Positions 37,435-45,562 of a stretch of 64,000 nucleotides of DNA are shown here, piece after piece. Both the position numbers and the translations under genes were made by a program. The stretch comes from Rhodoferax aquaticus. GTDB lineage: Bacteria; Pseudomonadota; Gammaproteobacteria; Burkholderiales; Burkholderiaceae_C. The number at the start of each line of letters is the position of its first letter. Position 1 is the first letter of the stretch. The notes beneath the pieces were generated by a model that saw only the letters and a list, made by a program, of their open reading frames with translations, did no database searches and was not told where the DNA came from. The stretch is from positions 3,286,001 through 3,350,000 of the forward strand of contig NZ_CP036282.1 in assembly GCF_006974105.1 (NCBI RefSeq). Reading direction: 5' to 3'.

Positions 37435-38396
37435 ACAGCACCCCAGGTAAATCCACCACCTACGCCCTCGAGCAGCGCCAAATCTCCAAGCTTGACTTTA
37501 CCGTTACGCACTCCCCAGTCCAAGGCCAACGGAATAGAGGCGGCAGAGGTATTGCCATGTTGGTCAACGGTGACTATTACTTTACCCATTGGAAGTTTCA
37601 GTTTTCTTGCAGTGCTTTGCATAATGCGAATGTTGGCTTGATGCGGGATCAACCAATCAATATCAGCCTCGCTCTTACCTGCTTTTGACAGGGTTGCACG
37701 CGCCGCATCCTCAAGCACGCCAACGGCCAGTTTGAACACGGCCTGGCCATCCATTTTGAGCAATGGATCGCCCATCACCTCGCCGCCAGCAACATGGCCA
37801 GGCACACACAATATGCCAACATGCTTACCATCTGCATGCAAATCACTAGCCAAGATTCCTGGCGTTTCGGATGCCTCTAGAACCACGGCCCCAGCCCCAT
37901 CGCCGAACAATACGCACGTGGCGCGGTCCTTAAAGTCCAGTAAACGGGAAAACACTTCGGCACCGACAACCAAAGCTTTGCTTGCACTGCCAGCCCTAAT
38001 CATCGCGTCGGCCACGCTCAAAGCATATACAAACCCGCTGCACACAGCCTGAACATCAAACGCAGCACACCCATTGGCTCCGATTTTTTGCTGCAATATG
38101 CATGCAGTTGATGGGAAGACCATGTCCGGTGTAGAGGTCGCCACAATGATCAGATCTATGTCTTGTGGACCACAACCAGCAGCTTGCATTGCACGGTTTG
38201 CGGCCTCTACCGCCAAATCACTGCTAAACACACCGTCAGCAACGAAGTGCCTGGCCTTTATGCCCGTGCGCTCAACAATCCACTCGTCGGAAGTTTCTAC
38301 ACCTTGAGCAGCCAAATCAGAGGCCAACTGCGCGTTAGTGATGGGTTGCCCAGGCAAAAAACTGCCCGTGCCGGTAATTTTCGAAAAACGTGTCAT
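37419..38396 (-). CDS. fabH: Beta-ketoacyl-ACP synthase III
   Basis: Starts fatty-acid synthesis by condensing acetyl-CoA with malonyl-ACP. C119 in [10 protein letters not shown], the His of [13 protein letters not shown] and the Asn of [13 protein letters not shown] form the triad. ATG 38396 is used in place of the TTG one codon upstream, giving 325 residues. The last codons run into the dispersed repeat, which supplies the TAG stop. It follows plsX closely. Confidence 0.97.
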   Translation of the reverse strand: MTRFSKITGTGSFLPGQPITNAQLASDLAAQGVETSDEWIVERTGIKARHFVADGVFSSDLAVEAANRAMQAAGCGPQDIDLIIVATSTPDMVFPSTACILQQKIGANGCAAFDVQAVCSGFVYALSVADAMIRAGSASKALVVGAEVFSRLLDFKDRATCVLFGDGAGAVVLEASETPGILASDLHADGKHVGILCVPGHVAGGEVMGDPLLKMDGQAVFKLAVGVLEDAARATLSKAGKSEADIDWLIPHQANIRIMQSTARKLKLPMGKVIVTVDQHGNTSAASIPLALDWGVRNGKVKLGDLALLEGVGGGFTWGAVLLNM

Positions 38397-38418
38397 CAAT
38401 ATGGTGTTTGACCGTGCA

Positions 38419-39450
38419 CTAAGTGCTGCTTAAATTTTCTACAGCCGCCAACACGGGCGCCGTTTGGGCAATGCGCACTTGAACTCGGCCTAGCAAGTTG
38501 TTTCGGGCTGCATCATACGCGCGGTTCAAAGCATTCCCAAACGCCATCGCATCAGCAGAGCCATGGCTTTTGAACACCAAGCCCCGTAAGCCTAGCAGCG
38601 CAGCACCGTTGTAACGACGGTGATCCACGCGATTTTTAAGAGCATTTAATACAGAATAGGCGGCGATAGCCGCAATTTTCGTAAATACATTCTTAGAAAA
38701 CTCCGCCTTCAAAAAGGCGCCAATCATAGAGGCAAGCCCCTCTCCCGTCTTTAAGGCCACATTGCCCACAAAGCCATCGCACACCACGATATCCACGGTG
38801 CCCTTGAAGATGTCGTTACCTTCAACGTTTCCAAAGAAATTCAAATCACCCGACTTAGCTGCCACACGTAGTAATTCACCGGCTTTTTTGATGACTTCGT
38901 TGCCCTTGATCACCTCTTCGCCGATATTGAGCAAGCCCACGGAAGGTGCCTCCTCATTAGTCAAGACAGAGACCAAAGCGGAACCCATGACGGCGAATTG
39001 CAGCAGATGCGCGGCCGAGCAATCCACATTGGCACCTAAATCCAATACAGTGGTGGCCCCACCCTTCGCGTTTGGAAACTGACCTGCAATGGCTGGACGA
39101 TCAATCCCGTCCAAGGTTTTAAGTACATACCTCGAAATAGCCATCAATGCGCCTGTATTGCCTGCGGAAACGGCAGCCTGAGCAGCCCCGTTCTTGACCT
39201 GCTCAACGGTCACACGCATCGAAGAATCTTTCTTGCGACGCAAAGCAATCTCCAACGGATCGTCCATGGTCACGACTTCCGTAGCCAACACCACACTTGC
39301 ACGCGGGTGCGCAAACTCACCCAGATGTTCGGCCAAACCCACCAAAATGAGCTTGGCGTCAGGGTGTTGGTCTAAAAACTGCGTACAAGCGGGCAAGGTC
39401 ACCACGGGACCATGGTCACCCCCCATACAGTCAACGGCAATGGTGATCAT
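38419..39450 (-). CDS. plsX: Phosphate acyltransferase PlsX
   Basis: Makes acyl-phosphate from acyl-ACP for phospholipid synthesis by PlsY. The N-terminal [11 protein letters not shown] and later [21 protein letters not shown] and [16 protein letters not shown] are family hallmarks. Length 343 is normal. It lies between rpmF and fabH, as in most proteobacteria. Confidence 0.97.
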   Translation of the reverse strand: MITIAVDCMGGDHGPVVTLPACTQFLDQHPDAKLILVGLAEHLGEFAHPRASVVLATEVVTMDDPLEIALRRKKDSSMRVTVEQVKNGAAQAAVSAGNTGALMAISRYVLKTLDGIDRPAIAGQFPNAKGGATTVLDLGANVDCSAAHLLQFAVMGSALVSVLTNEEAPSVGLLNIGEEVIKGNEVIKKAGELLRVAAKSGDLNFFGNVEGNDIFKGTVDIVVCDGFVGNVALKTGEGLASMIGAFLKAEFSKNVFTKIAAIAAYSVLNALKNRVDHRRYNGAALLGLRGLVFKSHGSADAMAFGNALNRAYDAARNNLLGRVQVRIAQTAPVLAAVENLSST

Positions 39451-39500
39451 GAAAATCTTTTTCCTAAAAAATGCAAAACAAGTGCCCCAGAAATGACAAA

Positions 39501-39534
39501 AGCCCGTCGCTGCAAGCGATTGCAGCTTCGGGCT
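39501..39534 (-). terminator. Terminator or attenuator hairpin between rpmF and plsX
   Basis: Minus strand: a two-part stem, AGCCCG/CGGGCT outside and GCTGCAA/TTGCAGC inside with a 2-by-2 mismatch between them, a 4-base loop and then TTTT. Because rpmF and plsX are usually co-transcribed, partial termination here would lower the level of plsX-fab relative to ribosomal protein message. Confidence 0.6.
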
Positions 39535-39552
39535 TCAGTTAATCAACGTGAG

Positions 39553-39735
39553 TTAAGCTTCTGATTTTGTCTTCAAAACTTTACGGCCACGATAAAAGCC
39601 TGTAGGGCTGATGTGGTGGCGCAAATGCGTCTCACCTGTTGTGGACTCAACCGCAATACCAGGCACAACCAATGCATTGTGCGAACGGTGCATTCCGCGC
39701 TTGGAAGGAGATTTTTTGTTTTGTTGGACGGCCAT
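39553..39735 (-). CDS. rpmF: 50S ribosomal protein L32
   Basis: A 60-residue basic protein with the L32 pattern [19 protein letters not shown], then [33 protein letters not shown]. It has no zinc-binding cysteines, so it is the Cys-free form, as in most proteobacteria. The DUF177 gene lies 115 bases upstream, the usual pairing. Confidence 0.97.
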   Translation of the reverse strand: MAVQQNKKSPSKRGMHRSHNALVVPGIAVESTTGETHLRHHISPTGFYRGRKVLKTKSEA

Positions 39736-39850
39736 GATTCGCTCCAGGACAGGTGTGCTGCGCAGGCCGCAACACTCAAAAGGGTTAGTGAAAACGCGAT
39801 GGTTTACCCACGCGAAGCCTCAAATTATATCCCATATTCATAAAACCCCG

Positions 39851-40393
39851 CTAGCTCTTTTTCTTGAGTTGCTCCAGCACCGCAAAAGGATTGGGTTTGG
39901 GCTCGTCTTCCTCCGCAAAATCGGCATCCCTCGCTTCAAGTTTCACGGGCACCGGACACACCTCGTGCTTAGGAACAGGCGGCAATGCCATGAGCAACTC
40001 GTCCTCAACCAAAGCCAACAGATCAAAGTCTCGGCTAGCGACCAAAACATCCTCTTCAGATTCTTCATCTTCGGTCTCCGCCAAGGCCTCGGTGGCCACA
40101 AACCGGAACGAGCGCTCTGCAGAAATGCCAACATCCACAGGTCCAAGACATCGTTGGCACGTCATGGCGAGCACCGTGCGCGCTTCAAGATGCAACCACG
40201 CATGCTCGCCCTGTGCTTCGTCGCCGCGCATTTCACCTTGCGCCGTAAACTCCACCAGTACAGAGGCAGCGCCAGTCACGGACTCTTGGATCAGACGCTC
40301 AAAGTCACCTAAGCGGACGGTGCCAGAGCAAGTCCCAGCCAACCGGGCAAAGACTTCAACATTCAAGTGCTGGGGTAGATAGTCATTTTTCAT
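39851..40393 (-). CDS. yceD: YceD/DUF177 family 23S rRNA accumulation protein
   Basis: The YceD (DUF177) family is associated with 23S rRNA and large-subunit maturation and is nearly always next to rpmF. Visible hallmarks are MTCQRCLGPVDVGI and the acidic segment leading to DLLALVEDELLMALP, then HEVCPVP. Length 180 is normal. It is divergent from maf with only 26 bases between the start codons. Confidence 0.88.
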   Translation of the reverse strand: MKNDYLPQHLNVEVFARLAGTCSGTVRLGDFERLIQESVTGAASVLVEFTAQGEMRGDEAQGEHAWLHLEARTVLAMTCQRCLGPVDVGISAERSFRFVATEALAETEDEESEEDVLVASRDFDLLALVEDELLMALPPVPKHEVCPVPVKLEARDADFAEEDEPKPNPFAVLEQLKKKS

Positions 40394-40419
40394 GGCTGCA
40401 GTGTAAGAGAATCACCCCT

Positions 40420-41031
40420 ATGAACGCCACGCCTCCATTAAAACTCATACTGGGATCCAGCTCCGTATATCGACGCGAGTTGCTTGATCGACTGCGCCTT
40501 AACTACAGCGTTGAGTCCCCCCAAGTAGACGAAACTCCTTTTGCCCATGAGCGCCCTGCAGATCTAGCGATTCGCCTAGCCTTGGCGAAAGCCTGTGCGG
40601 TGGCGACTAAGTTTCCAGCAGCTGTCGTCATCGGCTCAGACCAAGTTGCCGATCTCGACGGTGAACCTCTGGGGAAGCCGGGTTCTCATGCGCGCGCGGT
40701 GGTACAGCTTCAACGTATGCGTGGCCGCACCGTGGTGTTTCAAACTGCTGTGGCGGTCGTTTGCTTGGGAACTGGCTTTTCCCAGCACGCATTGGCGCCG
40801 GTTCGCGTCACATTTCGCGATTTGACCGACGAAGAAATCGAAAACTACCTGCTTGCCGAGCAACCCTACGACTGCGCTGGCAGTGCAAAGAGTGAGGGGC
40901 TAGGCATTAGCCTTTTGGAATCCATAGAAAGCGATGACCCTACCGCTTTGATCGGCCTCCCACTGATTCGCACAAGTGCCATGCTGCGCTCCGCGGGCAT
41001 CTCCTTACTGCATCGGCGTACCGCACCATGA
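40420..41031 (+). CDS. maf: Maf/YceF-type nucleoside triphosphate pyrophosphatase
   Basis: Hydrolyses modified or non-canonical nucleotides; in the YceF subgroup 7-methyl-GTP. LILGSSSVYRRELLDRL is the substrate loop, VIGSDQVADLDG holds the catalytic aspartate, and the C-terminal SDDPTALIGLPL is typical. Length 203 is normal. The end overlaps the next gene by four bases. The subgroup is inferred from its position beside yceD and rpmF. Confidence 0.9.
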   Translation: MNATPPLKLILGSSSVYRRELLDRLRLNYSVESPQVDETPFAHERPADLAIRLALAKACAVATKFPAAVVIGSDQVADLDGEPLGKPGSHARAVVQLQRMRGRTVVFQTAVAVVCLGTGFSQHALAPVRVTFRDLTDEEIENYLLAEQPYDCAGSAKSEGLGISLLESIESDDPTALIGLPLIRTSAMLRSAGISLLHRRTAP

Positions 41032-41819
41032 GTCAGCCAGCGGAGACTACCTCAATGAGCGCCAGGCTAGGGCGACTCTATCTTGTGCCTGCACCCCTAG
41101 ATTTTTCGTGTGCCACGCAAGCGCCCTTGGAAAATGCAATCCCCAAGGGCACGCTGCAAGTTGCTGCATCTTTACAACATTGGGTATGCGAAAACGCCAA
41201 ATCAACACGCGCCTACCTCAAGCGAGTTGGCGAAATTACCCCGCTTTGTGTGCCGGTTCAAAGCATGCAATTGCAAGAGTTGCCACGGGAGGTGCACAAA
41301 AAGGGTGACCACCAAGGTGGATTTGACGCACAGTACCTCCTCAAGCCAGCTCTCACCGGATCCGATGTAGGACTGGTCAGCGAAGCGGGTATGCCAGCCA
41401 TTGCGGACCCGGGCTCTTCCGTCGTGCGGGCTGCACACACTCTAGGTCTGCAAGTCATACCGTTGGTCGGCCCGGTGTCCTTGCTCCTCGCATTGGCAGC
41501 GAGTGGTCTCAATGGCCAGAGTTTTGCTTTTGTAGGTTATTTGCCTGCAACGCCTGCAGAACGCAACCAAAAAATAAAAGAGCTTGAGTCACTTGCTCTG
41601 AAGACAGGGCAAACGCAACTGTTTATTGAAACGCCCTACCGCAACCAAGCATTGCTACAAGCCTTAATCCAAGGCTTACAACACAACACGCGGCTGGCAA
41701 GCGCCAGTGGGCTCACTTTAGACAATGCTGCGTGCCATAGCGATTTAGTCAAGCGCTGGAAACAAGCACCTTGGCCAGTGTCAAACGATACCCCTACAGT
41801 GTTTGCAATAGGACGTTAG
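41028..41819 (+). CDS. RsmI-like SAM-dependent methyltransferase paralogue
   Basis: Tetrapyrrole-methylase fold related to RsmI (16S rRNA C1402 2'-O-methyltransferase). The middle is clearly of this type: GLVSEAGMPAIADPGSSVVR, then LVGPVSLLLALAASGLNGQSFAFVGYLP and FIETPYRNQALL. The N-terminus differs: the PIGN-type start and the EDTR segment of true RsmI are missing. It is probably a paralogue with another RNA or small-molecule target. It is coupled to maf by a 4-base overlap; an in-frame ATG at 41055 is a possible shorter start. Confidence 0.78.
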   Translation: MSQPAETTSMSARLGRLYLVPAPLDFSCATQAPLENAIPKGTLQVAASLQHWVCENAKSTRAYLKRVGEITPLCVPVQSMQLQELPREVHKKGDHQGGFDAQYLLKPALTGSDVGLVSEAGMPAIADPGSSVVRAAHTLGLQVIPLVGPVSLLLALAASGLNGQSFAFVGYLPATPAERNQKIKELESLALKTGQTQLFIETPYRNQALLQALIQGLQHNTRLASASGLTLDNAACHSDLVKRWKQAPWPVSNDTPTVFAIGR

Positions 41820-41878
41820 GCAAATCGCGCAGGGGCTGACCAAATGGCTACAGGTTGGGCGCTTTCCCCAATGAACTA

Positions 41879-42916
41879 TTAGCGCAGGACAGGTGTGGCC
41901 TGCAAGGCGCTGGCAGCTCCTTGCCCAATGGATGCCCCAAACCGCTTCACAAGGCGCTCTGCCACATTGTCTCTGCGGGTGTAGTCGATCAAGTCCTCCG
42001 CCTTCACGACTTCACGCGCCACAAAATCCAAATTCCCCAGCTGGTCTGCCAAGCCCATTTCTACGGCTTGCTGACCTGTCCAAAACAAACCACTGAAGGT
42101 TTCAGGCGTTTCTTTCAGTCTCGCACCTCGGCCCTTCTTCACAACAGCAATGAATTGCTGGTGAATTTGGTCTAGCATGGCTTGGGCAAACGCACGTTGC
42201 TTTTCAGTTTGGGGACTAAATGGGTCCAAAAAACCCTTGTTTTCACCCGCAGTCATCAGCCGCCGCTCTACGCCTAACTTATCCATCAACCCCGTAAACC
42301 CGAACCCATCCATCAGTACGCCAATGCTTCCGACCACGCTGGCTTTGTCGACAAAAATTTGGTCGGCGCCTGCGGCAATGTAGTAAGCCGCTGATGCGCA
42401 AGTCTCTTCGACCACCGCGTACACGGGTTTGTTGTGCTTGGCCTTCAGTCGATAGATCTCATCATTGATGATGCCTGCTTGCACTGGGCTTCCACCGGGT
42501 GAGTTAATCAACAAAACCACTGCCTGCGCACCACTGTCTTCGAACGCACTGCGCATTGCTGACACCACCAACTCTGCGCTTGCTTCTGCCCCAGCGCCAA
42601 TTTCACCTTTGATTTCGACTACAGCGGTGTGGGGCTTGGACACGTCGGAGGCGCTACCGCCACGCCACAAGCCAACCCAAACCAGCCCCACCAAAAACAT
42701 CAACCACGCAATACGAATTCCGTTGCGCCAGCGCCGCGCAACGCGCTGCTCTTGCAAGGACGCCATAGCTAAACGCTCCAAGGTAGCACGCTCCCAACCA
42801 GGGGATGTCGCACTCATAGATGCTTCACTTTTAGGAGCGTCATACGTATATCCCCCGGGCGGCTCTGGCACTTTTTGATCGAACTCAGGGTCAGAGGGAA
42901 ATCGGGTATCAGTCAT
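41879..42916 (-). CDS. sppA: Signal peptide peptidase SppA (S49 family)
   Basis: Membrane serine protease degrading released signal peptides. One membrane helix (IAWLMFLVGLVWVGLW) follows an N-terminal cytosolic stretch; the S49 core has VLLINSPGGSPVQAG, the probable nucleophile serine in TCASAAYYIAAGAD and the probable lysine base in TAGENKGFLDPFS. It is the short, single-core form. ATG 42916 lies just after the Rieske stop; GTG at 42928, overlapping that gene, is an alternative. Confidence 0.92.
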   Translation of the reverse strand: MTDTRFPSDPEFDQKVPEPPGGYTYDAPKSEASMSATSPGWERATLERLAMASLQEQRVARRWRNGIRIAWLMFLVGLVWVGLWRGGSASDVSKPHTAVVEIKGEIGAGAEASAELVVSAMRSAFEDSGAQAVVLLINSPGGSPVQAGIINDEIYRLKAKHNKPVYAVVEETCASAAYYIAAGADQIFVDKASVVGSIGVLMDGFGFTGLMDKLGVERRLMTAGENKGFLDPFSPQTEKQRAFAQAMLDQIHQQFIAVVKKGRGARLKETPETFSGLFWTGQQAVEMGLADQLGNLDFVAREVVKAEDLIDYTRRDNVAERLVKRFGASIGQGAASALQATPVLR

Positions 42917-42917
42917 A

Positions 42918-43292
42918 TCAGAACTCACAAGGTTTCAAGTTAGGTGCAGTATGCCAGTGCACGACGCCATCGCGTTCGGTCAAGGCGATCTTGATCAAGC
43001 CGCCGCGGCAAGGACCACCGCGGCACTCTCCAGTTGTGGGGCTGTACATGGCGCCATGGGTGGCGCACATCAGCCATTGCCCCGTCAAGTCGAAAAACTG
43101 GTTGGGTTGGTAATCCATTTCCATCGGCACGTGCGAGCAGCGGTTGAGGTAGGCATAGGCAACCCCCTGAAACCGCACGGCAAACCCTTGGCAGGTCTGG
43201 CCGCAGTACACCACGTCAAACGGGACAGCTTGTGCACTGTCTTTCAAGTCTGCTGAATTGCACAGCGTAAGCACTTGTTGATCGCTACTCAT
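42918..43292 (-). CDS. Rieske [2Fe-2S] domain protein
   Basis: A stand-alone Rieske ferredoxin-like protein of 124 residues. Both cluster-binding boxes are present, CSHVPMEMDY (C-x-H) and CATHGAMYSPTTGEC (C-x-x-H). There is no signal peptide, so it is cytosolic; it could serve as an electron carrier for an oxygenase or a redox sensor. The partner is unknown. It lies between a HAD phosphatase and sppA and is probably co-transcribed with both. Confidence 0.88.
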   Translation of the reverse strand: MSSDQQVLTLCNSADLKDSAQAVPFDVVYCGQTCQGFAVRFQGVAYAYLNRCSHVPMEMDYQPNQFFDLTGQWLMCATHGAMYSPTTGECRGGPCRGGLIKIALTERDGVVHWHTAPNLKPCEF

Positions 43293-43311
43293 TGCGCAAC
43301 AGCTCCCACGG

Positions 43312-43992
43312 TTAGCCGTTGTCCATGAGCCATAGATGCAACTCCGCTACGGTGTGTGCAACAAAGCGAGGTTCCAACACATCAAACGCAGACGGCGCGT
43401 GGGCGCCATAGCTCACCCCCACGCTGGCGCAACCAGCGTTGCGCGCCATTTGTAAGTCATGGGTGGTGTCACCAATCATGAGCACACGATGCGGCTCCAC
43501 ACCAAACTCGGCCATCAATTCTTGCAACATCAGCGGGTGGGGCTTGCCCGCTGTCTCATCGGCTGTACGGGAGGCATGAAAGAGCCCATGCAAGTCTTCA
43601 AACTGCAGCACCTCGTCCAACCCGCGCCGGCTCTTGCCTGTGGCTACCGCCAAAAAGTGCTGCCGTTCTTTCAAAGCGTGCAACATGGCCAACGCCCCCG
43701 GAAACAAGGTGATGTCGTGTTGGTGCTGGGAGTAGTGGTGCTTGTACCGTGCACCAAGCTCCGGGTATTTGCTTTGGGGCACATCTGGGGCAGCATGGGC
43801 CAACGCCTCCATCAAACCCAGGCCAATCACATAAGACGCGTCTTGGTCACTGGGCACCGTGCCGCCGACATCAGCCACGGCCAACTGAATGCAGCGAGTG
43901 ATGCTAGCCGTCGAGTCAAACAAGGTACCGTCCCAATCAAAGGCAATGAGGTCGAACTGGCGCGCACGGCTGGATTTAGGGCTTGGCTTCAT
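43312..43992 (-). CDS. HAD-superfamily hydrolase, phosphoglycolate phosphatase-like
   Basis: HAD subfamily IA phosphatase with motif I FDWDGTLFDST, motif II VATGKSRRGL, the motif III lysine in TAGKPHPLM and motif IV MIGDTTHDLQMA. At 226 residues it resembles Gph and RluC-linked phosphatases; the substrate is not certain. It follows rluC on the same strand, an order common in Betaproteobacteria. Confidence 0.88.
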   Translation of the reverse strand: MKPSPKSSRARQFDLIAFDWDGTLFDSTASITRCIQLAVADVGGTVPSDQDASYVIGLGLMEALAHAAPDVPQSKYPELGARYKHHYSQHQHDITLFPGALAMLHALKERQHFLAVATGKSRRGLDEVLQFEDLHGLFHASRTADETAGKPHPLMLQELMAEFGVEPHRVLMIGDTTHDLQMARNAGCASVGVSYGAHAPSAFDVLEPRFVAHTVAELHLWLMDNG

Positions 43993-44035
43993 CGTAAAGG
44001 TGTGTTCAATGGTGTGGGAATCGCGTGGTCACAGG

Positions 44036-45067
44036 TCAGCCGGCGGTTGGCAATGTGGCTGACTGAAATTGCGCAAGCTCAGGCGGCAAGTCTGCCAACA
44101 ATTCCAAGCGCTCGCCACTGGAAGGGTGATTGCACTGCAAGCGCCAAGCATGCAAAAACATGCGTTTGAGTGCGACGCCACCCACCCCACGCAACAACTC
44201 TTTGTTCAATTCAAAGTTTCCATACTTGTCATCTCCCAAGATAGGCATGCCTTCCGACGCCAAATGCACACGGATTTGGTGGGTGCGCCCGGTTTTGATC
44301 GTCACTTCCAGCAAGGACGTTGTTGTGGAACTGGCGCGGACCTTCACCAAGGTCAAAGATGGCATGCCATCGGGATCGTCTTTGGACACCACTTTGACGC
44401 GACGCTCTCCTTCGCCAGAGCCTCCATCCGCCACCAAATACTTGTGCAAAGGCTTATCAAGCACCTTCTTATTGGTTGGCCACTGGCCATTGACCATAGC
44501 CAAGTAGGTCTTTCCGGTAGCCCGGTCACGAAACTGGTCTTGCAAGTGTTTAAGCGCACTGCGCTTCTTGGCGATCAGCAAAATGCCACTGGTTTCTCGG
44601 TCTAAGCGGTGCACCAGTTCTAAGAATGGTGCCTTGGGCCGCGCCATGCGCAATTGTTCAATCACGCCAAAGCTAACGCCAGAACCGCCATGCACCGCCA
44701 CACCCGCAGGCTTATTGATGGCCAAGAAGAAGTCGTCTTCAAACAAAACAGGGAAGCTCTTGGCCGGCACAAATGCGGCGGCCTGTTGCGCCATGGCTTG
44801 GTCTTTTTGCTCCGCACGCTCAGACACACGCACCGGAGGCAGCCGCACGACATCCCCTTCAGCAAGCCGGGTATCTGCGGAGGCCCGGCCCTTGTTAACC
44901 CGGACTTCGCCGCTTCGGATGATGCGGTAAACATGGGTTTTGGGCACACCTTTGAGTTGGCGCATCAAATAGTTGTCCAAACGTTGGCCATCACCGTCCT
45001 CCCCCACCGTGACCGATTTGACTTGAGCCCCCACAGGGGCAGGTTTGGCATCTATAATGTGTTTCAC
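44036..45067 (-). CDS. rluC: 23S rRNA pseudouridine(955/2504/2580) synthase RluC
   Basis: An N-terminal S4 RNA-binding domain (GQRLDNYLMRQLKGVPKTHV, then VRVNKGRASADTRLAEGDVV) is followed by the RluA-family catalytic domain with the active aspartate in LVHRLDRETSGILL. Length 343 is normal for RluC. It is divergent from rne, the classic rluC-rne arrangement, which favours RluC over other RluA members. A -10-like TATAAT for rne lies within the first codons of this gene. Confidence 0.93.
   Translation of the reverse strand: MKHIIDAKPAPVGAQVKSVTVGEDGDGQRLDNYLMRQLKGVPKTHVYRIIRSGEVRVNKGRASADTRLAEGDVVRLPPVRVSERAEQKDQAMAQQAAAFVPAKSFPVLFEDDFFLAINKPAGVAVHGGSGVSFGVIEQLRMARPKAPFLELVHRLDRETSGILLIAKKRSALKHLQDQFRDRATGKTYLAMVNGQWPTNKKVLDKPLHKYLVADGGSGEGERRVKVVSKDDPDGMPSLTLVKVRASSTTTSLLEVTIKTGRTHQIRVHLASEGMPILGDDKYGNFELNKELLRGVGGVALKRMFLHAWRLQCNHPSSGERLELLADLPPELAQFQSATLPTAG
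45053..45058 (+). promoter_or_regulatory. Candidate -10 of the rne promoter
   Basis: A perfect TATAAT on the plus strand, inside the 5' end of the divergent rluC. No good -35 stands 16-18 bases upstream (a TTGACT is too far away, at 45018-45023). If used, it gives rne an untranslated leader of roughly 500 bases. Confidence 0.35.
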
Positions 45068-45248
45068 TAGCGGCGCGCTGTAAGTGGTTGATTTGTCTGG
45101 AGTTTAGTCCACACAACCCTTAAAGGCCTGCTAGAAGGTCGATGTTGCCGCTTTGTAGTGCACGCAAATCACACGCCAGATGCCTGTGATGGCCTGTAGA
45201 CAACGTGGTCAAGCCAACGAATTGAAATACTGATACGGAATACCCAAA

Positions 45249-45273
45249 GTTTGCAGACTCTGCGTCTGCGAAC
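45249..45273 (+). promoter_or_regulatory. Hairpin in the rne leader
   Basis: Arms GTT-T-GCAGAC and GTCTGC-G-AAC around a 5-base loop, with a single T/G mismatch. It lies about 50 bases before the leader terminator and may pair or compete with it. The known autoregulation of rne through 5' leader hairpins in enterobacteria makes such a structure plausible. Confidence 0.45.
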
Positions 45274-45315
45274 GGAATGAATCGAGATGTTTGTGTTGTT
45301 CAGCCTGATTTCCCT

Positions 45316-45351
45316 GTGCCTGCGAGACGTTCGCGTCTCGTTTTTTGGCAC
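45316..45351 (+). terminator. Intrinsic terminator inside the rne leader
   Basis: A 7-bp stem CGAGACG/CGTCTCG with a TTCG tetraloop is followed at once by six T; an outer GTGCC/GGCAC pairing encloses both. It stands about 210 bases before the rne start on the sense strand, so it would stop transcripts early unless it is conditional. It may also end a short leader RNA. Confidence 0.8.
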
Positions 45352-45362
45352 ATATCAGCCTA

Positions 45363-45405
45363 TTGCGCGCTTCTATAAAGCGCAGCCAGCTACAAATACG
45401 ATAGC
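45363..45405 (-). repeat. Dispersed palindromic repeat, copy F
   Basis: On the minus strand: GCTAT, seven bases, GTAGC, then TGGCTGCGC and a second hairpin GCGCTT-N4-GAAGCGC. It lies in the rne leader just after the intrinsic terminator. The remaining leader (45406-45562) holds nothing that I can name apart from the ribosome binding site (GAAGAAGGA). Confidence 0.65.
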
Positions 45406-45562
45406 AGGCACACAAATCCCCCCCCTCGTCCCCATCCACGCGCCTACGCTTCGACACCTCGTGTAAATCGAAGTTCTCCGGCAATTCCACCTCACTTCAG
45501 TTCGTTAGTCAGACATCGTTAGCCCAACTTGGGCATGTGTTTACTGAAGAAGGATGCAATCC

